From Costus lasius (taxonomy: Eukaryota > Streptophyta > Magnoliopsida > Zingiberales > Costaceae): a stretch of DNA of 64,000 bases. The notes beneath the pieces are model-generated. The model searched no databases, had not been told where the DNA came from, and saw only the letters and a list, made by a program, of their open reading frames with translations. Location: the NCBI GenBank assembly GCA_027563935.2, contig CM050449.1:86273178-86337177 (forward strand), given 5' to 3'. Below are positions 1 through 12,005 of this stretch, piece after piece; the stretch's first letter is position 1; each line of letters begins with the position of its first letter. The translations under genes and the position numbers were made by a program.

Positions 1-179
1 TCTAAAGTCATTCTATCGGGATATTTGGTGTTGACAATTATTCTTTCAACCAATTGATTGTATCTGGATTCTTGAATTTCATCCCTAAAAACAATGCCAT
101 AAGGATTTGGTGGTGTAGAAGATGTGGCTGGTCCTTTTCCTCTCTTCTTTGAAACTACTTGCTTGATCTTAGGTGCCAT
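1..179 (-). CDS. Third ORF of element I (Athila-type post-pol ORF), N-terminal 59 residues only
   Basis: An open frame starts at an ATG at 179 and runs off the window edge without a stop. It begins MAPKIKQVVSKKRGKGPA and continues with PPNPYGIVFRDEIQESRY. It matches the frame at 40023 in element A (MSPMKRMVSKRKGKAPAE, then PPNPFGIIFRDEVQE), so it is a conserved element gene rather than a chance ORF. The basic, Pro-rich start precedes a domain that many plant elements carry downstream of pol (annotated as Athila ORF or putative plant transposon protein). The function is unknown; the position after pol is where env-like genes sit in Athila, but no membrane segment is visible in these 59 residues. 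Confidence 0.7.
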   Translation of the reverse strand, partial: MAPKIKQVVSKKRGKGPATSSTPPNPYGIVFRDEIQESRYNQLVERIIVNTKYPDRMTL

Positions 180-746
180 GAGTGAACTAAGGCTACAACT
201 TAAATTTCAAGACAATATAACAATATGGAACTCAAATAATACTTCCAATCATGAACATGAATGCTCATTAATCATCATAGAAGCAAAAATCAATTGAATC
301 TAAGCCTAAAATCAAGATTTCAGCTAGAGATGAAAAGGGGCAAGATATGAATAGTGAAACACAGCAAATCCAACTCGTTTAAGCTTAAATCTCTTATAAA
401 AATTGATCAAAACTCTAGAAATGGACAAGAATTGGTCGCCTATCATCTAAGAAGTAAATGGAAACAAAAATTTTTAAAAACGACCAAGAATCGAAGACAA
501 ACGATGAAAGGGGCGAAATATGCATGAAAACTCACCAAAATCAAGAAATCGGGTGAAAGAGTACAAGATCGGCGGCAATAACCGGAAAGGAATGGTCGCT
601 GACGTGCTTTGAAGGTCGAAGATGGTCACAGCTTGAAGGTTGGTCGCCGACGTGCGCCAAAACTTGCTTACCTACAAAAATAAAAGAAAAAATTAGTTCT
701 AAAGGCAAAAGTAAAAATAAAGTGAAAAAAAAACTAAAATTAGAAA
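180..746 (-). other. Element I spacer between coding region and third ORF
   Basis: This is AT-rich sequence leading into the third ORF on the minus strand. I see no conserved reading frame. The palindrome array found in this position in elements A, C and F is not present here. Confidence 0.5.
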
Positions 747-796
747 GCTTGGGTTGCCTCCCAAGAAGCGCTAATTTAAAGGTCTTTAGCTTGACC
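747..796 (-). promoter_or_regulatory. Post-coding double hairpin motif, element I copy
   Basis: On the minus strand GGTC...GACC is followed by CTTGGGAGGCAACCCAAG. Both can fold: GGTC/GACC with an 8-nt loop and CTTGGG/CCCAAG with loop AGGCAA. The same block occurs in A, B, C and F at the end of the main coding region. The role is unknown. Confidence 0.75.
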
Positions 797-836
797 CTTT
801 TGCACTCAGATTTGGTTTTGATTTCCTCAATTTCCA

Positions 837-3260
837 CTATGATTTTTCTTTGATTTGAGCATCTCTTTCAATCACATAAGGCTCAGCCTTGAAACAGTAT
901 CTAAATTTACTCAAGATCTTCTTTCCTTTATCAAACAATATAGAGCCTCTTCTTCTTCTTCTCTTTTTCTTCTTCTTTTCAGAAATTTGATGTCCTTTTT
1001 CCTGTAATCCCCTATCAATATCCTTAGAAAAATTGTCAGTTTCACTATTAGAGGATTCATCAAATAGATTACAAACATCATCAACTATGTCAACACTACA
1101 ACATGATCCAGAGTATGACAGTTTATTCAAAGAATCAGCAAGATCAAGTTCAATTATTTTTTCACAAATATCAAAAGTGATTTTTCCTTTTTTAACATCT
1201 ATGTGTGCTCCAGTAGTAGCTAAAAAGGGTCTACCAAGAATTATGGGATTTTTATGATTTTCTTCCATATCAAAGACTACAAAATTTGCAGGTATAAAAA
1301 ATTCACCTACCTTGATTGGAACATTCTCTAGAATACCTATAGGATACTTTACCAAGCTATCAGCGAGCTGTAAAGATATGGATGTTGGTTTAAGCTCTCC
1401 AATGTCTAGTTTCCTGCAAATAGATAAAGACATTAGGCTTACACTGGCACCTAAATCACATAAGGCTCGGTCAAAAGCCATGCTTCCAATAGAACAAGGT
1501 ATAGAGAAACTACCTGGATCCTTCAGTTTTGGTGGCAATTTAGTTTGAATGATAGCACTACAATCCTCAGTTAAAGCCATAGTACAAGTACCATAGTCCT
1601 CAATTTTTCTTTTGTTGGATAAGATCTCTTTTAAAAATTTTGCATATGATGGCATTTGAGATATAGCTTCAGTAAAGGGAATATTAATGTAAAGCTTTTT
1701 CAACACTTCAAGAAATTTGCCAAATTGTTTATCAAGTTTTGCTTGCACTAACCTTTGTGGAAAGGGTATAGGTAGCCTATAAGGTGGAGGTAATTTAAGT
1801 TTAGAATCATCTTTCTCATATGACACATCCCCTTTTGGTTCATCACCCTTTTGAGGTGGCAAACTAGCTTGGGTTTGTTCATGCCCAGAAGATTTTTCTA
1901 ACTCTAATTTATCATCATGATCATCATTAGGCTCTTTTTCATTATTTACAACTTTCCCTTTGGGTTATTCTAATTGTTTCTCACTTCTAGTGATAATAGC
2001 ATTACAGTGCTCCCTAGGGTTCAACTCAGGTTTAGTAGGTAATTTTCCAGGGGGTTTGTAAAAACTACTAGCTTGTTGTGCTATTTGATTTTCCAAGATT
2101 TTATTGTGGGCTGCTAAAGATCCTACTTGAGATGCAAGTTGACTAACCATTCCCTTAAGGTCTTCAATTTCTTTGCTTTGATTTTGCATGAACTTCTCTA
2201 GCATGGACTCAATATTTGAATTCTGATTTGAGTTTTGATTTTGATTTGGCTTTTGTTGGAATCCTCTATTTTCAGTTTTTCCCCCAACATTGTTGTTGTT
2301 TTTCTAAGACAGGTTGGGGAGATTTCTCCATCTAGGGTTGTAGGTACTAGAATAGGGATCATTGTTTCTACCTTGATTATAGTTCCCAAATGCATTAACA
2401 TGTTCACTATCCTGACTAGAAATGACTTTACAATCTTCAGAAACATGACCATTGTTACCACATATATCTCAAACAAGAGATGAAGAAATAACAGCAGTTT
2501 GCATCTTAAATGAATCAAATCTATTGCATAAAGAGTCTACCTTCTCTACCAAGGTACGCCAACCATCATTCTCGTTCTTACCTTGAGAAGGTCTGTAAAG
2601 TACTCCTCTCTCAGAAGTCCACTGATTATGGTTTAGAGCCATCTCCTCAAGCTGCTTGAATGCATCGTCAATGGTTTTGCTCATCAGAGCCCCTCCTGCA
2701 GCAGCATCAACAATTAGTCTAGTATTATAAAGCAAACCATTGTAAAAAGTATGAATTAAAACCCAGTTTTCAATGCCATGGTGAGGACACTTCCGTTGTA
2801 AATCATTGAATCGCTCCCATGCCTCACTAAAAGATTCACCATCCCTTTGTGCAAAGCTTGAAATCTGATTTCTCATTTGGATGGTCTTGCCTGGTGGGAA
2901 ATATTTCATCAAGAAGGCATTTGACAGTTGCTCCCATGTGGTGAAAGTATCAGTAGGTTGTGCTTGAAGCCAAGATTGTGCTCGGTCCCTAAGAGAAAAA
3001 GAAAATAATCTCAATTTTAGTGCATCGCTAGAAACTCCATTAATCTTAATTATATCACAAAGTTCAAGAAATAAAGAAGGGTGTTGGTTAGGATCTTCAA
3101 GAGGTGATCCTCCAAACTGGTTCTGTTGAATCATGGATAGTAAAGAAGGCTTGATTTCAAAGTTATTAGCCTCTATGACCAGTGTAGCAATGCTAGAGTG
3201 AATCTCAAGTGGATTAGGGGCTGCATAGTCCCTAAGTGATCTTTGTTCTACCATGGTCAC
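837..3260 (-). pseudogene. gag-protease polyprotein of element I, three premature stops
   Basis: A single minus-strand frame of about 808 codons is interrupted by three stops and no frameshift: TGA near 2469, TAG near 2306 and TAA near 1965. The N-terminal part has the retrotransposon Gag capsid region (SLRDRAQSWLQAQ through ERFNDLQRKCPHHG). A CX2CX4HX4C zinc knuckle follows, read as DICGNNGHVSEDC, whose first Cys codon has become the TGA stop. Then come a coiled-coil linker (MLEKFMQNQ, ENQIAQQA) and an aspartic protease with active site ALCDLGASVSL near 1445-1475. The C-terminus has a run of five Lys and five Arg. Starts at MTMVEQRSL or MVEQRSL are both possible. No pol domains follow. Confidence 0.88.
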
Positions 3261-3478
3261 TTCTTACTCTTCTTGTTGACTTTCTTCAAATCACAACTTC
3301 CTGCACAGTCGAAGAGTTTTATTTATTTCAAGATCAAAAGATACAAGAGGTCCTGATCTAAGATTCCTGCGCATGCAAAGTAGATAAATCAAATGATTTC
3401 AAGAGAAAAGAATATAAACAGAAAATAAAACCTAGTCTAGCAATACTCTCAATATTTTCAATATTGACAAAACCAAGG
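3261..3478 (-). other. Untranslated leader of element I
   Basis: A short AT-rich leader between primer site and gag start. No reading frame is supported. Confidence 0.6.
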
Positions 3479-3496
3479 TCCCCGGCAACGGCGCCA
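3479..3496 (-). promoter_or_regulatory. Primer-binding site, tRNA-Asp type, element I
   Basis: The minus strand reads TGGCGCCGTTGCCGGGGA, a perfect 18-nt complement to the 3' end of plant tRNA-Asp (from knowledge of that tRNA). It lies six bases inside the LTR edge. Confidence 0.92.
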
Positions 3497-3502
3497 AAAA
3501 CT

Positions 3503-5432
3503 TGTTGTATCCCTACAAGTAGCTAGACAAAAACTTATCTCTGGCATTGCCACCAAAAACTTGTTGTGTCCAAAAACCTATTGTGTCCGCAAGTGCACAG
3601 ATACTCGAAGTAATAAAAATATCGATCCCACAGCGACCTCGTTTGTCAAGCACCAAATAATCAATTTCTTACTATCTAGGCAGTCGAAACTATGCAAGTG
3701 AATTATCGAAAGCTAACGAAAATATCAGAGAGAGAAACTGGGACTAGGGTTTCATCCACTTTGATTTCTATGACTAGATATGAATAGAAATTCGTCAGTT
3801 TAATTTTATCATGATAAAGATATAATTTACTTCATAAAAGGATCATCTCACTTTCGTGCAGACAATCATGCAGGGACCGATCCTCGCTTTTGCGCAAGAT
3901 CTATCCCAAGTTGAAAATAAGTAAATTATCCATCAAAGAACTCAAGGATCACTTTCGTGCATCCATATTCTAAGTGGATCATCTCAAGTGGAATCTCAAG
4001 GATCATTTTCATGCATCTGAGTCTCAACACAAGTTCTGCTTATGGTTTTCCAATGTTCCGATCCTCACTTTCGCACAAGATCTTCACATTTGATAAATTG
4101 ACTCAATCCTAGATTCATATTATTAAACATGACAATTATTCTTCTAAAATTAAGAAACAAGAACTAACCTAATTTCTTACAGTAAGTTCCTATCATGCAA
4201 TTCTAGGGTTCTAAGTTCTCAAGCAAGTCACCTTTTGGTCCTTATTGCGAAAACTCTAAAACATGATTAATAACATAAATCTATGGAGAATCAAAGAGCA
4301 ATTATCACATAAGCAGAATTATCATGCTAAACTTATACATGACGAAGTAATGAAAAATTTATCTAGTCATTAAGAAATCAAAGGGAATTACTCTCCCATG
4401 TCCCACAAAAGGTTTAAGCTAGCATGGAGAGAAGATTACAATATTCCATAATATCAAAGTGTAGAAAATCAAGAAAAAGGGGAAAAACGAATAACCACAT
4501 GGCTGTAATGGAAATTACAGTCGTAATTTCCTCGCGTGAATAGTGCTGGCGCCGAGTTTCTTCTTGATTTCTCCTCCGTTCGAGATCCTTTCACTCTGAA
4601 ACTTCTGGGATATGTACTCATACTCCAAGCGAAGCTTCCCTTCAAATTTCATGGCCGGAGATGCGTTGTACTCTTCCCGGCAGTGAAACCTAGGTTAGCG
4701 GGGTGAAACTCGATTTCTCCTTTGTCAGTGAATGAAATTTAGGGCTTTTGGTGTCTCCCTTCTCGTCTCGTCGAAAGCTCCCCTTTTGCTTCTTACAGCT
4801 TTGAATTTTATGGCCTGGATTGTCCGCAATCGATCCCGCAAAAATCGGGTGTCAATTTGACTGTGGAAATCGCGTCTCCAGGTTGTAATTACGGCCGTAT
4901 TTTTGGTTACGGCACTGCCATAATTTCAGTCAAGTTCTCAGGTGGAAATCTGTCAGGAATTACGTTACCGTAAAATATTTTACAGCAGTGCCATAATTTC
5001 AGCAAAAATTTCTGGTCAGAAAGCGCTCCAAATTACGGCCTGTGAACATCCTTACGGTAGTGCCGTAATATCTGAAAATCTTTCTGGATGAAAAATTCCC
5101 AAATTACGGCAGTGCTCTGATATTACAGTAGCCATCAAAATTACGGTACCATAATATAGATTACAGCCCTATCGTAATTTGGTCTAAAGCTCCAATCTTC
5201 ATGAAATTTGTCGTGTAATCTCCTCTTGATGGTGGGAACTCATCCATGCATCTGTATTGCTTGAAAACGCCTAAAAATCGTGCCTTTTTACCTGAAAATC
5301 ACCAAAAACCAAAAAGGGTGTAGATTCCGCAGTAATTGATAAAAAAGCATAAAAATAAGCAAAAGTTCATGAATTTGACACAAAAAGATATATGAAATGG
5401 CATCAAATTTACTATAATTTTCAGTGTCATCA
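3503..5432 (-). repeat. 5' LTR of element I, 1930 bp
   Basis: The edges read TGTTG (3503) and GTGTCATCA (5432) on the plus strand, giving TG...CA. Its 3' tail holds a relic primer-binding site (3538-3555) and repeats of the AACTTGTTGTGTCC type. The middle holds the conserved hairpin (4501-4520) and the U3 side holds a palindrome array (about 4885-5185). The sequence beyond 5432 is element A protease. Confidence 0.88.
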
Positions 5433-5973
5433 AATATCTTTGCGGCTCGCCAATCGCTCAGTGAATTATCCTATAGGTATTCTTGAGGATATTCTGATCC
5501 AAGTTGGTAAGTATTTTGTACCTACTGATTTTATAGTTCTGGAGATGGAAGAAGATGCGAAAATTCCTATTATTCTTGGTAAACCGTTCTTTGCCACTGC
5601 AGGAGCAATTATTGATGTAAAGAACGGTAAACTCACTCTAAATATTGGTGATAACAAAATTGAGTTTGATTTGAATGATTCATTGAAGAGACCTTCATAT
5701 ACTGATTTTATGACCTTGGTTTCTTATTTGATGACCCTTCTGATTCTTGTGATGATTCTTGTGCTCAAACTCATGATTTGTTAGACTTCACTATATTTAA
5801 TGAAGAGGAGAAAATTCCGAAAGTGGAACTTAAAGCTTTACCTAATAATCTTCGCTATGAATTTCTTGGTCCTAACTCTACTTACCCTATTACTGTTGAT
5901 GCTCAATTAGATGAAAGGGAGACTGATTTCCTCTTGAAGGAGTTGAGGGTACATAGAAAGGTAATTGGGTATA
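5433..5973 (+). pseudogene. Protease region of element A pol, 5'-truncated by element I
   Basis: The frame opens with ISLRLANRSV and continues NYPIGILEDILIQVGKYFVP and PIILGKPFFATAGA, closely matching residues after the DLGAS site in B's protease. The catalytic Asp itself lies beyond the insertion, off the window. A frameshift near 5700 moves the frame before the linker (IPKVELKALPNNLRYEFLG), which runs up to VIGY where solo LTR D interrupts it. The join with 26131 restores the reading. It is non-functional. Confidence 0.85.
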
Positions 5974-6965
5974 TGATGCAGGAGCAAATAAGCCCATGAG
6001 CCTACTTGGGGATGGCCCAAACCCCCTAGAAGACACTTGGGAGGACTCCCTAGGACGTGGGGAAGAGACGGCCCAAATTTCAGCTCGATCAGAGCTCACT
6101 GGACCCAGGCACGGCCAGGCCGTGTGTCCAGACACGGCCGTGACACGGTCGACCTGGGACGCGAACACCGACACGGCCACTGACACGGCCATGGCACCGA
6201 CCGTGTTCTTCTTGGCTGAAATTCCTGCAGATGAACATGGTCGTGCTCTCCGACACGGCCAAGCCATGTTCGCCGTGACCGAGAACTTCACGACCCCGCA
6301 ATCGCCTGTGCGCCCGCCCGTGAAAGTCTCGGGCAAATCCTCAACCGCTGAACACGGCCATGTTCCCCAACACGGCCCTCGACACACCCGTGGCCATCGC
6401 CGTGTTCTCTTCGGCAGATTTTGGCGCAGCTGAACACGACCGTGCGCACCAACACGGCCAAGCCGTGTTCCACCCTGGAGATGCTATGGAGCCTCGACAA
6501 CCGCACTTTGACGTCACTCACCCTCCCTACCATATTACTCCACCCCAGGATGACCCGAAGAAGCTTCACAAGTTGACAATCCGGCATTCTCAACATCAAA
6601 GCAAGCCACCGCATCACCTCACGGGCTTCATCGACACCCCTTCCTCTCATGCCACATCAACTCAGCACAAGGGCCCCTCAAGTCGACCCCTTGAGGCTCC
6701 CAACCCAAGTGGGCCGCTCAACCTCAGCAACAACACGGCCCAAGAGCGAGCCGCAACGATAGTCGCGCAGCCCACAACATCAAAATTCTGCTGCCTCATC
6801 GCTATGTGCTCGGAGCGCATCTAGGCCCGATCGTACGCAGCCGTAGCTTCACGCCACCTGCCCCGAAGAATATTAGTTGGAGAGTTGTCATGTTTGTCTT
6901 TATCGCAGCTTGACCACTTTAGTGGCCTGCTAGAGTGGTTAGTTTGTTAGAGTTGCTTGTCCCTT
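5974..6965 (+). repeat. Solo LTR D, left part (GC-rich, CACGGCC motif array)
   Basis: It starts TGATGCAGGAGC directly after the target duplication GTATA (5969-5973), and resumes at 25449 on the far side of element C. Between about 6105 and 6745 the word CACGGCC occurs about nine times, sometimes as CACGGCCGTG, in DNA far richer in GC than its surroundings. Several open frames here (5996-6824) are by-products of that composition. Only one LTR is present between the two GTATA copies, so it is a solo LTR of about 1.67 kb from a family not otherwise seen here. Confidence 0.85.
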
Positions 6966-8872
6966 TGATAGGATTCCGGAAGTGCACGGAATTATCGAAG
7001 TAATAAAAATATCGAACCACAGAGACCTACGTGTTAAGTACCTAATAGTTGTATTCTCGCTAGCTAAGTAAAATGAATATGATGCAAGTGAATAGAAAGA
7101 GCGTAAGATAAACAGAGAGATAAACATGGGACTAGGGTTTCATCCACCTTAATTTCAATGATAAGATATAAATAAAAGTTCGTCAATAAAATCTAGCTAT
7201 GATAAAGACCTAATTTACTTTATAAAAAGATTATCTCACTTTCGTGCAGACAATCATGCAGGGACCAATCCTCGCTTTCGCGCAAGATTTGTCCCAATGC
7301 TAAAGATAAGTAAATCATCAACAAAGAACTCAATGATCACTTTCGTGCATCCGAGTTCTAAGTTGATCATCACAAGTGGAGCCTCAAGGATCACTTTCGT
7401 GCATCCGAAACTCAACACAAGTTCTACTTAAGGCTTTCCAACGAATCGTTACTCACTTTCGCGCAATAACTATCAACGTTTATAACATTAATTAAATCCT
7501 AAATCGATATTATCAAACATGGCAATAAATCTACTAGAACAGATCAAATTGGATCTAACCTAAGGAAGGGATCTCAACATGCAATTCTAGGGTTCCAAGT
7601 TCTCAAGCAAATTACTTTTCAGTCTCATTGCGAAAACTCTAAAACATGGATAATAACATAGATCTAAGGAAAATTAAAGATAATTCATCACATAAGTAGA
7701 ATTATCACAACGAAGATTATCATGACGAAAGAAAAGAGTTATCTAATCATTAAAAATCAAAGGGACTAAACCCTATGTCCCACAAAAGATCTAAGCAGGC
7801 ATGGAAGAGAAAATACAATAAATCATAGTTTAGAACAATTAGAAATCAGAGAAGAAGAAAAATAAAACAACGTTACAACACGAGTGTAATGTAAATTACA
7901 CCCGTAATTTCGTGATGAACAGCGCTGTCACCGCTGTTTTGTTGATTCCTCTTCTGATCGGACTCCAAACACTCTGAAACTTTTGTGGTATCTTACTCTC
8001 CTCTAGGCAAAGCTTTTGCGTGAAAATCACGGCCTAAGGTGCCCTCTACGCCTCTCGGCGCGAGGCCAAACCCTACCCGCCTCTCTGGTGATTTCTCTCT
8101 GGATACGTGATAAACGTTCCCCCTTCTACTTCGTACGCTTTCCCCTCTTAAAAATGAGTCCACAGAAACTTTCGGATCCTAATTTGGAGCTCTGGATCAA
8201 AAGTTATGGCCCGAACAAATTTCAGCCGCGGAAGACTCGCGATTTTGACTTGGAATTACGGCTGTGTAATAATTTACGGCAGTGCCGTAATATTGGCTGA
8301 GTGTTCTGTTCTATAAACGCTGGACAATATGGCACCGTAATTTGGTTTGCGGCAGTGCCGTATTTTCAGCTGAACTCTCTGGTCGGATTCGTCGAGGAAA
8401 TACAGCCCGTGTAATTCTTTACGGCAGTGCCGTAATTTCGGCAAAAGTCTCTGTTCAGAAAGTGCCCCAAAATACAGCTGTGTAAATCCTTACGGCGGTG
8501 CCGTATTTTCGCAAAAACCTTTTGTTTGGAAAATCACCAAAATACGGCCGTGATCTCGATAATACGGTAGCCGTGAAAAATACGGTACCGTAAAATCCCT
8601 TACGCCACTGCCGTATTTTGGTCTTTAGCCTCGATTTGCGTGAAAATTCTTGTGTGACCTCCTCTTGATGATGGTAACTCTTCCATGTCTTTGATTTTGC
8701 TTAAAAACGCCCAAAATAGTGCCTTTTTGCCTGAAAATCATGAAAAACCAAAATAGAAGTAGACTTTGCAATACTCGATGAATTTAGTATGAAAACAAAT
8801 AAAAGATCCTCAATTTAGCATGAAAAGATATCTAAAATGATACAAAATATACTATATATTTTGGTGACATCA
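6966..8872 (-). repeat. 3' LTR of element C, 1907 bp
   Basis: The plus strand reads TGATAGGATTCC at the left edge and GGTGACATCA at the right. It matches 23577-25443 almost throughout. It includes the conserved hairpin at 7880-7905 (10 of 11 stem pairs) and a palindrome array at about 8253-8625. Confidence 0.92.
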
Positions 8873-9290
8873 AACACATAAGGCTCAAACTTTGCTTGTC
8901 CTCAAGCAAAAAATCAAATCAAAATTTGATCACAAGAATAACCTTTTCATGCTCAATAAATTTCTAAAATACAATCATCAATGAAAAATTCCATCAATTG
9001 CTTTATAAAACTTTAAGCAAACAAGTCATTCTTAGAACTCAACCTTCTAGATCCACAACTCAATCAAATAAAACTTCACAACTTGTATAATAAAAAAAAT
9101 CTCAGTCTCAAGATTTCACCTTTGTTCTAGTTTAAATCTATCATACCTTTGTTTACAGGAATTAAGTCTCCAAGATCTTTTTCCACACAGAATCTTTCTT
9201 TTCTTGCTCTTTCTCTCTCTTTTTAGTTTTTGAACAGATGACATGTACCCACATAGATACACACTTTTTTTTTTTGACTTCAATTCTTGT

Positions 9291-9325
9291 CTTCGGTACC
9301 ACTGCCAATTTTACACAGTGCCAAG
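9291..9325 (-). promoter_or_regulatory. Conserved hairpin, element C, copy nearer the 3' LTR
   Basis: In element sense CTTGG, then CACTG, a loop, CAGTG, GTA, CC-G-AAG. The arms pair with a GTA bulge. It is one of a tandem pair about 90 bp apart that is also present in B and F. Confidence 0.6.
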
Positions 9326-9380
9326 TAGAGGAGTCTTATTCTTTTTCACTCTCAAATTTTTTATAGACTTCAACCCATCT

Positions 9381-9415
9381 CTTAGGTACCACTGTTAATT
9401 TTACACAGTGCCAAG
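9381..9415 (-). promoter_or_regulatory. Conserved hairpin, element C, copy farther from the 3' LTR
   Basis: In element sense the arms are CACTGT and ACAGTG around a 9-nt loop, flanked by CTTGG and CC-T-AAG. It is the partner of the hairpin at 9291-9325. Confidence 0.6.
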
Positions 9416-10035
9416 TAGGGCAGTCTCTCACTATTTTTTTTTATGGATCATGGATTCTTCCTTCCCAATAAATAGTAAAATAGACCAAACATCAACTAGG
9501 CTAATCAATTGACATCGATTAAAAATTACACTCATATGCTCATTTTATTTAAAGGAATAGTTTCACCTTTAGATTTTATCCTTCAAATAACACATCTACC
9601 CAAAATTTCATGCATCAACCAATGTCAAATTTCAAAGATAGATATGCATTGAAGAAATAAATCTAACATGATAGGGTTTTTCTCCAATCACAAGTATAAA
9701 TACTCACATCATCAAGGAAGATATTTTATCAATAGAAATTTTATCAATAAATCATGTCATCATATAGGAGAAAGTGGATCATATGCTTATATCAATTTTA
9801 ACAACAAATTTGAATAATATCATCATCAAAACAATGATTTCCATAAAATCATTTTTCAAGAGAAAACCAATAAGTAGTATAAAGTCAAAGATGCACTATA
9901 AGAAATAGTCGTTAATAAGAGAGTGCAAGTGATACTCACAAAACCATATAGATCATGCTCAATCGTTGTTAGGCTAGTGCAGTTGGGTCCAATGATGTGC
10001 CTTTTGAAAATTTTCTGCAAAATTTAAGGTACATA

Positions 10036-11984
10036 TGTTGGGAAACCTCGGGGACATTTTACAATTTTTCAGAGTCATAGACATACATACATACATTGCA
10101 CAGCGGAAGAATGTCCCCGAAACAGGCCGGTCCCAAAAACCCAGTGAAGATCACAAGCAAGAGAGTCGGCACGATGAGTTAGGAAATACCTTAGAGCAAG
10201 ATGAGGTCGATGTTGTGATAGGCGCCCAAGCGTGCGCCCTCTGCAGTTTCACACACACGGATGCCTCGAGTCCTCTTCTTCCACGCCCGGTGCTAGCCTC
10301 GGGAAGAAGATCCAAGCCTTAGTTATCTTCTTGAATGCTTGCGCCACCTCCAAGGTAGAAGCGCCAATTGATGAAGAAGAGAGGAGAAGGGAGAATGCCG
10401 CCAAGCCTTTACTTCTCTTGCGCCAAAGGAGGAAGAAAGGAAGAAGCTTGCGGCTAGGGTTTGATGGAAGAAGATGGTTGCGCCAATGCCCCTTAGTCTC
10501 GCCCTCTTGATGTGTTCACGCCTCCAAGGTAGAACCCTTTTAGAGGGGGCGGCTAGGGTCACATATATAGGGCAAGAGGCGGTTAGGGCAAGGGCTAGGA
10601 TCATGACAAGCGTAGGGCTAGGATGAGGAGGTTTGATGCAAGGAAAGTCTCCAAGACTTTACCATAAACTTCATTCAACCTATCCATAATTGCCCAAGCA
10701 CCATATCAGCCCAAGACATGCCATAGAGGCATGCATTCCATCCAAGGAAGAGAGGGGAGGCGCCCTTTACTTCCATAATGAAGCAAAGGCGCCAACATGA
10801 CCCCATTATGCCCCTAGGCGCTTAATGGTTCATGTTTCTCCCCATTATACCCTTTTAGCCTCTTATCTCTTCATGAGAACTTGTTATTGGGCCTCATTGG
10901 ATAATGAGCTAGCCCAAACTTCATCACATGAGTTGATTAAGCATTTGGATCCAATCCAATGCAACCCTAATCCAAATGTGACCAACCATGGTCAAATACG
11001 GATCAACCTGCCAAAAATGAAGTTTGGCTCCAATAACATTCTTCCATCTCATCGGGCCCATTGGCGCTGATGAAATCTCCCAATTAGATCCGAGTTATCC
11101 AATAACTCGATCATAAGGCTTCCCGATCAATACGAGAACTCAAGTATCAAGGTGTGCGACCATGTAGGTTCCTCTGACGCTGGCAGTGTTGACCAAAGGT
11201 CACCACAAGCAGTGAGTGGCACCTAGCAGTGCATCGCTGCTACCCAGGTCATTGGAATGGATATCGACATCGACATCCCCATCATCGCAACTAGGTACAG
11301 ATGTATTACAGTCTCTTTGCCGAACTGATATCCGATTGGACAAGTGTGTTACCACTTGTTTTCACCCAATCACATGGCTATGACTAAAACAGGTTCTCAC
11401 CTGGGTATGGCCATACACTCTCAGTTATAGAACCATAGAGGAGCTCCATGGATATCATACTTCCCTAAGGAAGGGGCAAATCCTTTGTCTGTCCATTGAC
11501 CTTCTCATATGGGTCGTGACATGCTCAATGACAACCGTTATGACCTCCCAACTCCGGCAAGGTGTTAGGTTGTATCAAAGCAAGTCCCTAACCATATAGA
11601 ATGATCAATGACCTCAAGTCAAGGGATCAATGCATCTCCTGTCACTTGTGAGGATAACTCATGACACAAGTCATAGCCTCATAGCGCGTCTATCCAGTAT
11701 ATCCTCCAATGATATACCCATGTGTCTGCGTTAGCACCACGTGCATAACCAGCCTACATACCAGTCTCATAAGTACCATAGTTGTCCCATATCCACTAAG
11801 ATACATTGACTGGGGACTATAGTTCGAGCACAGATCCAATCTGTCTCCAGGGACATTATCATGTCAGTACATATGCGCAGATGTAAACAAACATAGATAA
11901 CGACAATGCCAGAATGATATAAATCTCAAAGTCAAATAGTACATAAGTGGACCAAAACTAGGTCCTAGGGCATATACACCAACA
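10036..11984 (-). repeat. 3' LTR of copia element E
   Basis: Starts TGTTGGGAAACC and ends ATACACCAACA on the plus strand. Open frames inside it (10035-10604) recur in the other LTR and are not genes. Confidence 0.95.
10564..10569 (-). promoter_or_regulatory. Candidate TATA box in the E LTR
   Basis: In element sense the sequence is CCCTATATATGTGACC, followed by a C-rich stretch. It is duplicated in the other LTR at 19450-19455. This is the best TATA match I see in this LTR. Confidence 0.5.
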
Positions 11985-11996
11985 ATCTCCCACTTG
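11985..11996 (-). promoter_or_regulatory. Polypurine tract of copia element E
   Basis: In element sense AAGTGGGAGAT lies directly against the 3' LTR edge, the expected plus-strand primer for a copia element. Confidence 0.8.
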
Positions 11997-12005
11997 CACT
12001 AAGAC

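Larger units (their letters stand above)
1..5432 (-). mobile_element. Element I: Athila-like Ty3/gypsy retrotransposon, 5' part, runs off the left edge
   Basis: Reading right to left the order is 5' LTR (3503-5432), tRNA-Asp primer site, a gag-protease frame, a post-coding hairpin motif and the start of a third ORF. There is no reverse transcriptase, RNase H or integrase between protease and third ORF, so this copy is non-autonomous. The right LTR edge abuts A's protease sequence at 5433, so I is inserted in A. Its 3' LTR and left target duplication lie outside the window; the right flank that should be duplicated is AATAT (5433-5437). Lineage rests on the primer site and protein similarity to Athila-type elements. 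Confidence 0.9.
8873..10030 (-). other. Element C 3' untranslated internal region
   Basis: This is the stretch before the 3' LTR, with no reading frame. It matches the equivalent regions of B (34220-35027) and F (45580-46376). It ends TTTGAGCCTTATGTGTT against the LTR instead of a purine tract, and holds two conserved hairpins. Confidence 0.75.

Noticed and set aside
837..1000. Lys5-Arg5 run at the end of element I protease as a nuclear-localisation signal
   Set aside because: It comes from a simple-sequence CTT/TTC tract and is not present in B; too weak to call.
3479..3496. 18-base match to tRNA-Asp as a possible tRNA gene
   Set aside because: Only the 3' acceptor end is matched and it sits next to an LTR; it is a primer-binding site. 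Similar matches occur at every element of this family.
5996..6824. Several open frames of 70-165 residues on both strands
   Set aside because: They fall in the GC-rich CACGGCC array of solo LTR D; overlapping frames on both strands are a composition effect.
10035..10604. Overlapping 92-95 residue open frames, duplicated almost exactly at 18900-19490
   Set aside because: They lie in the two LTRs of copia element E. Duplication is due to the LTR pair, not to a gene family.
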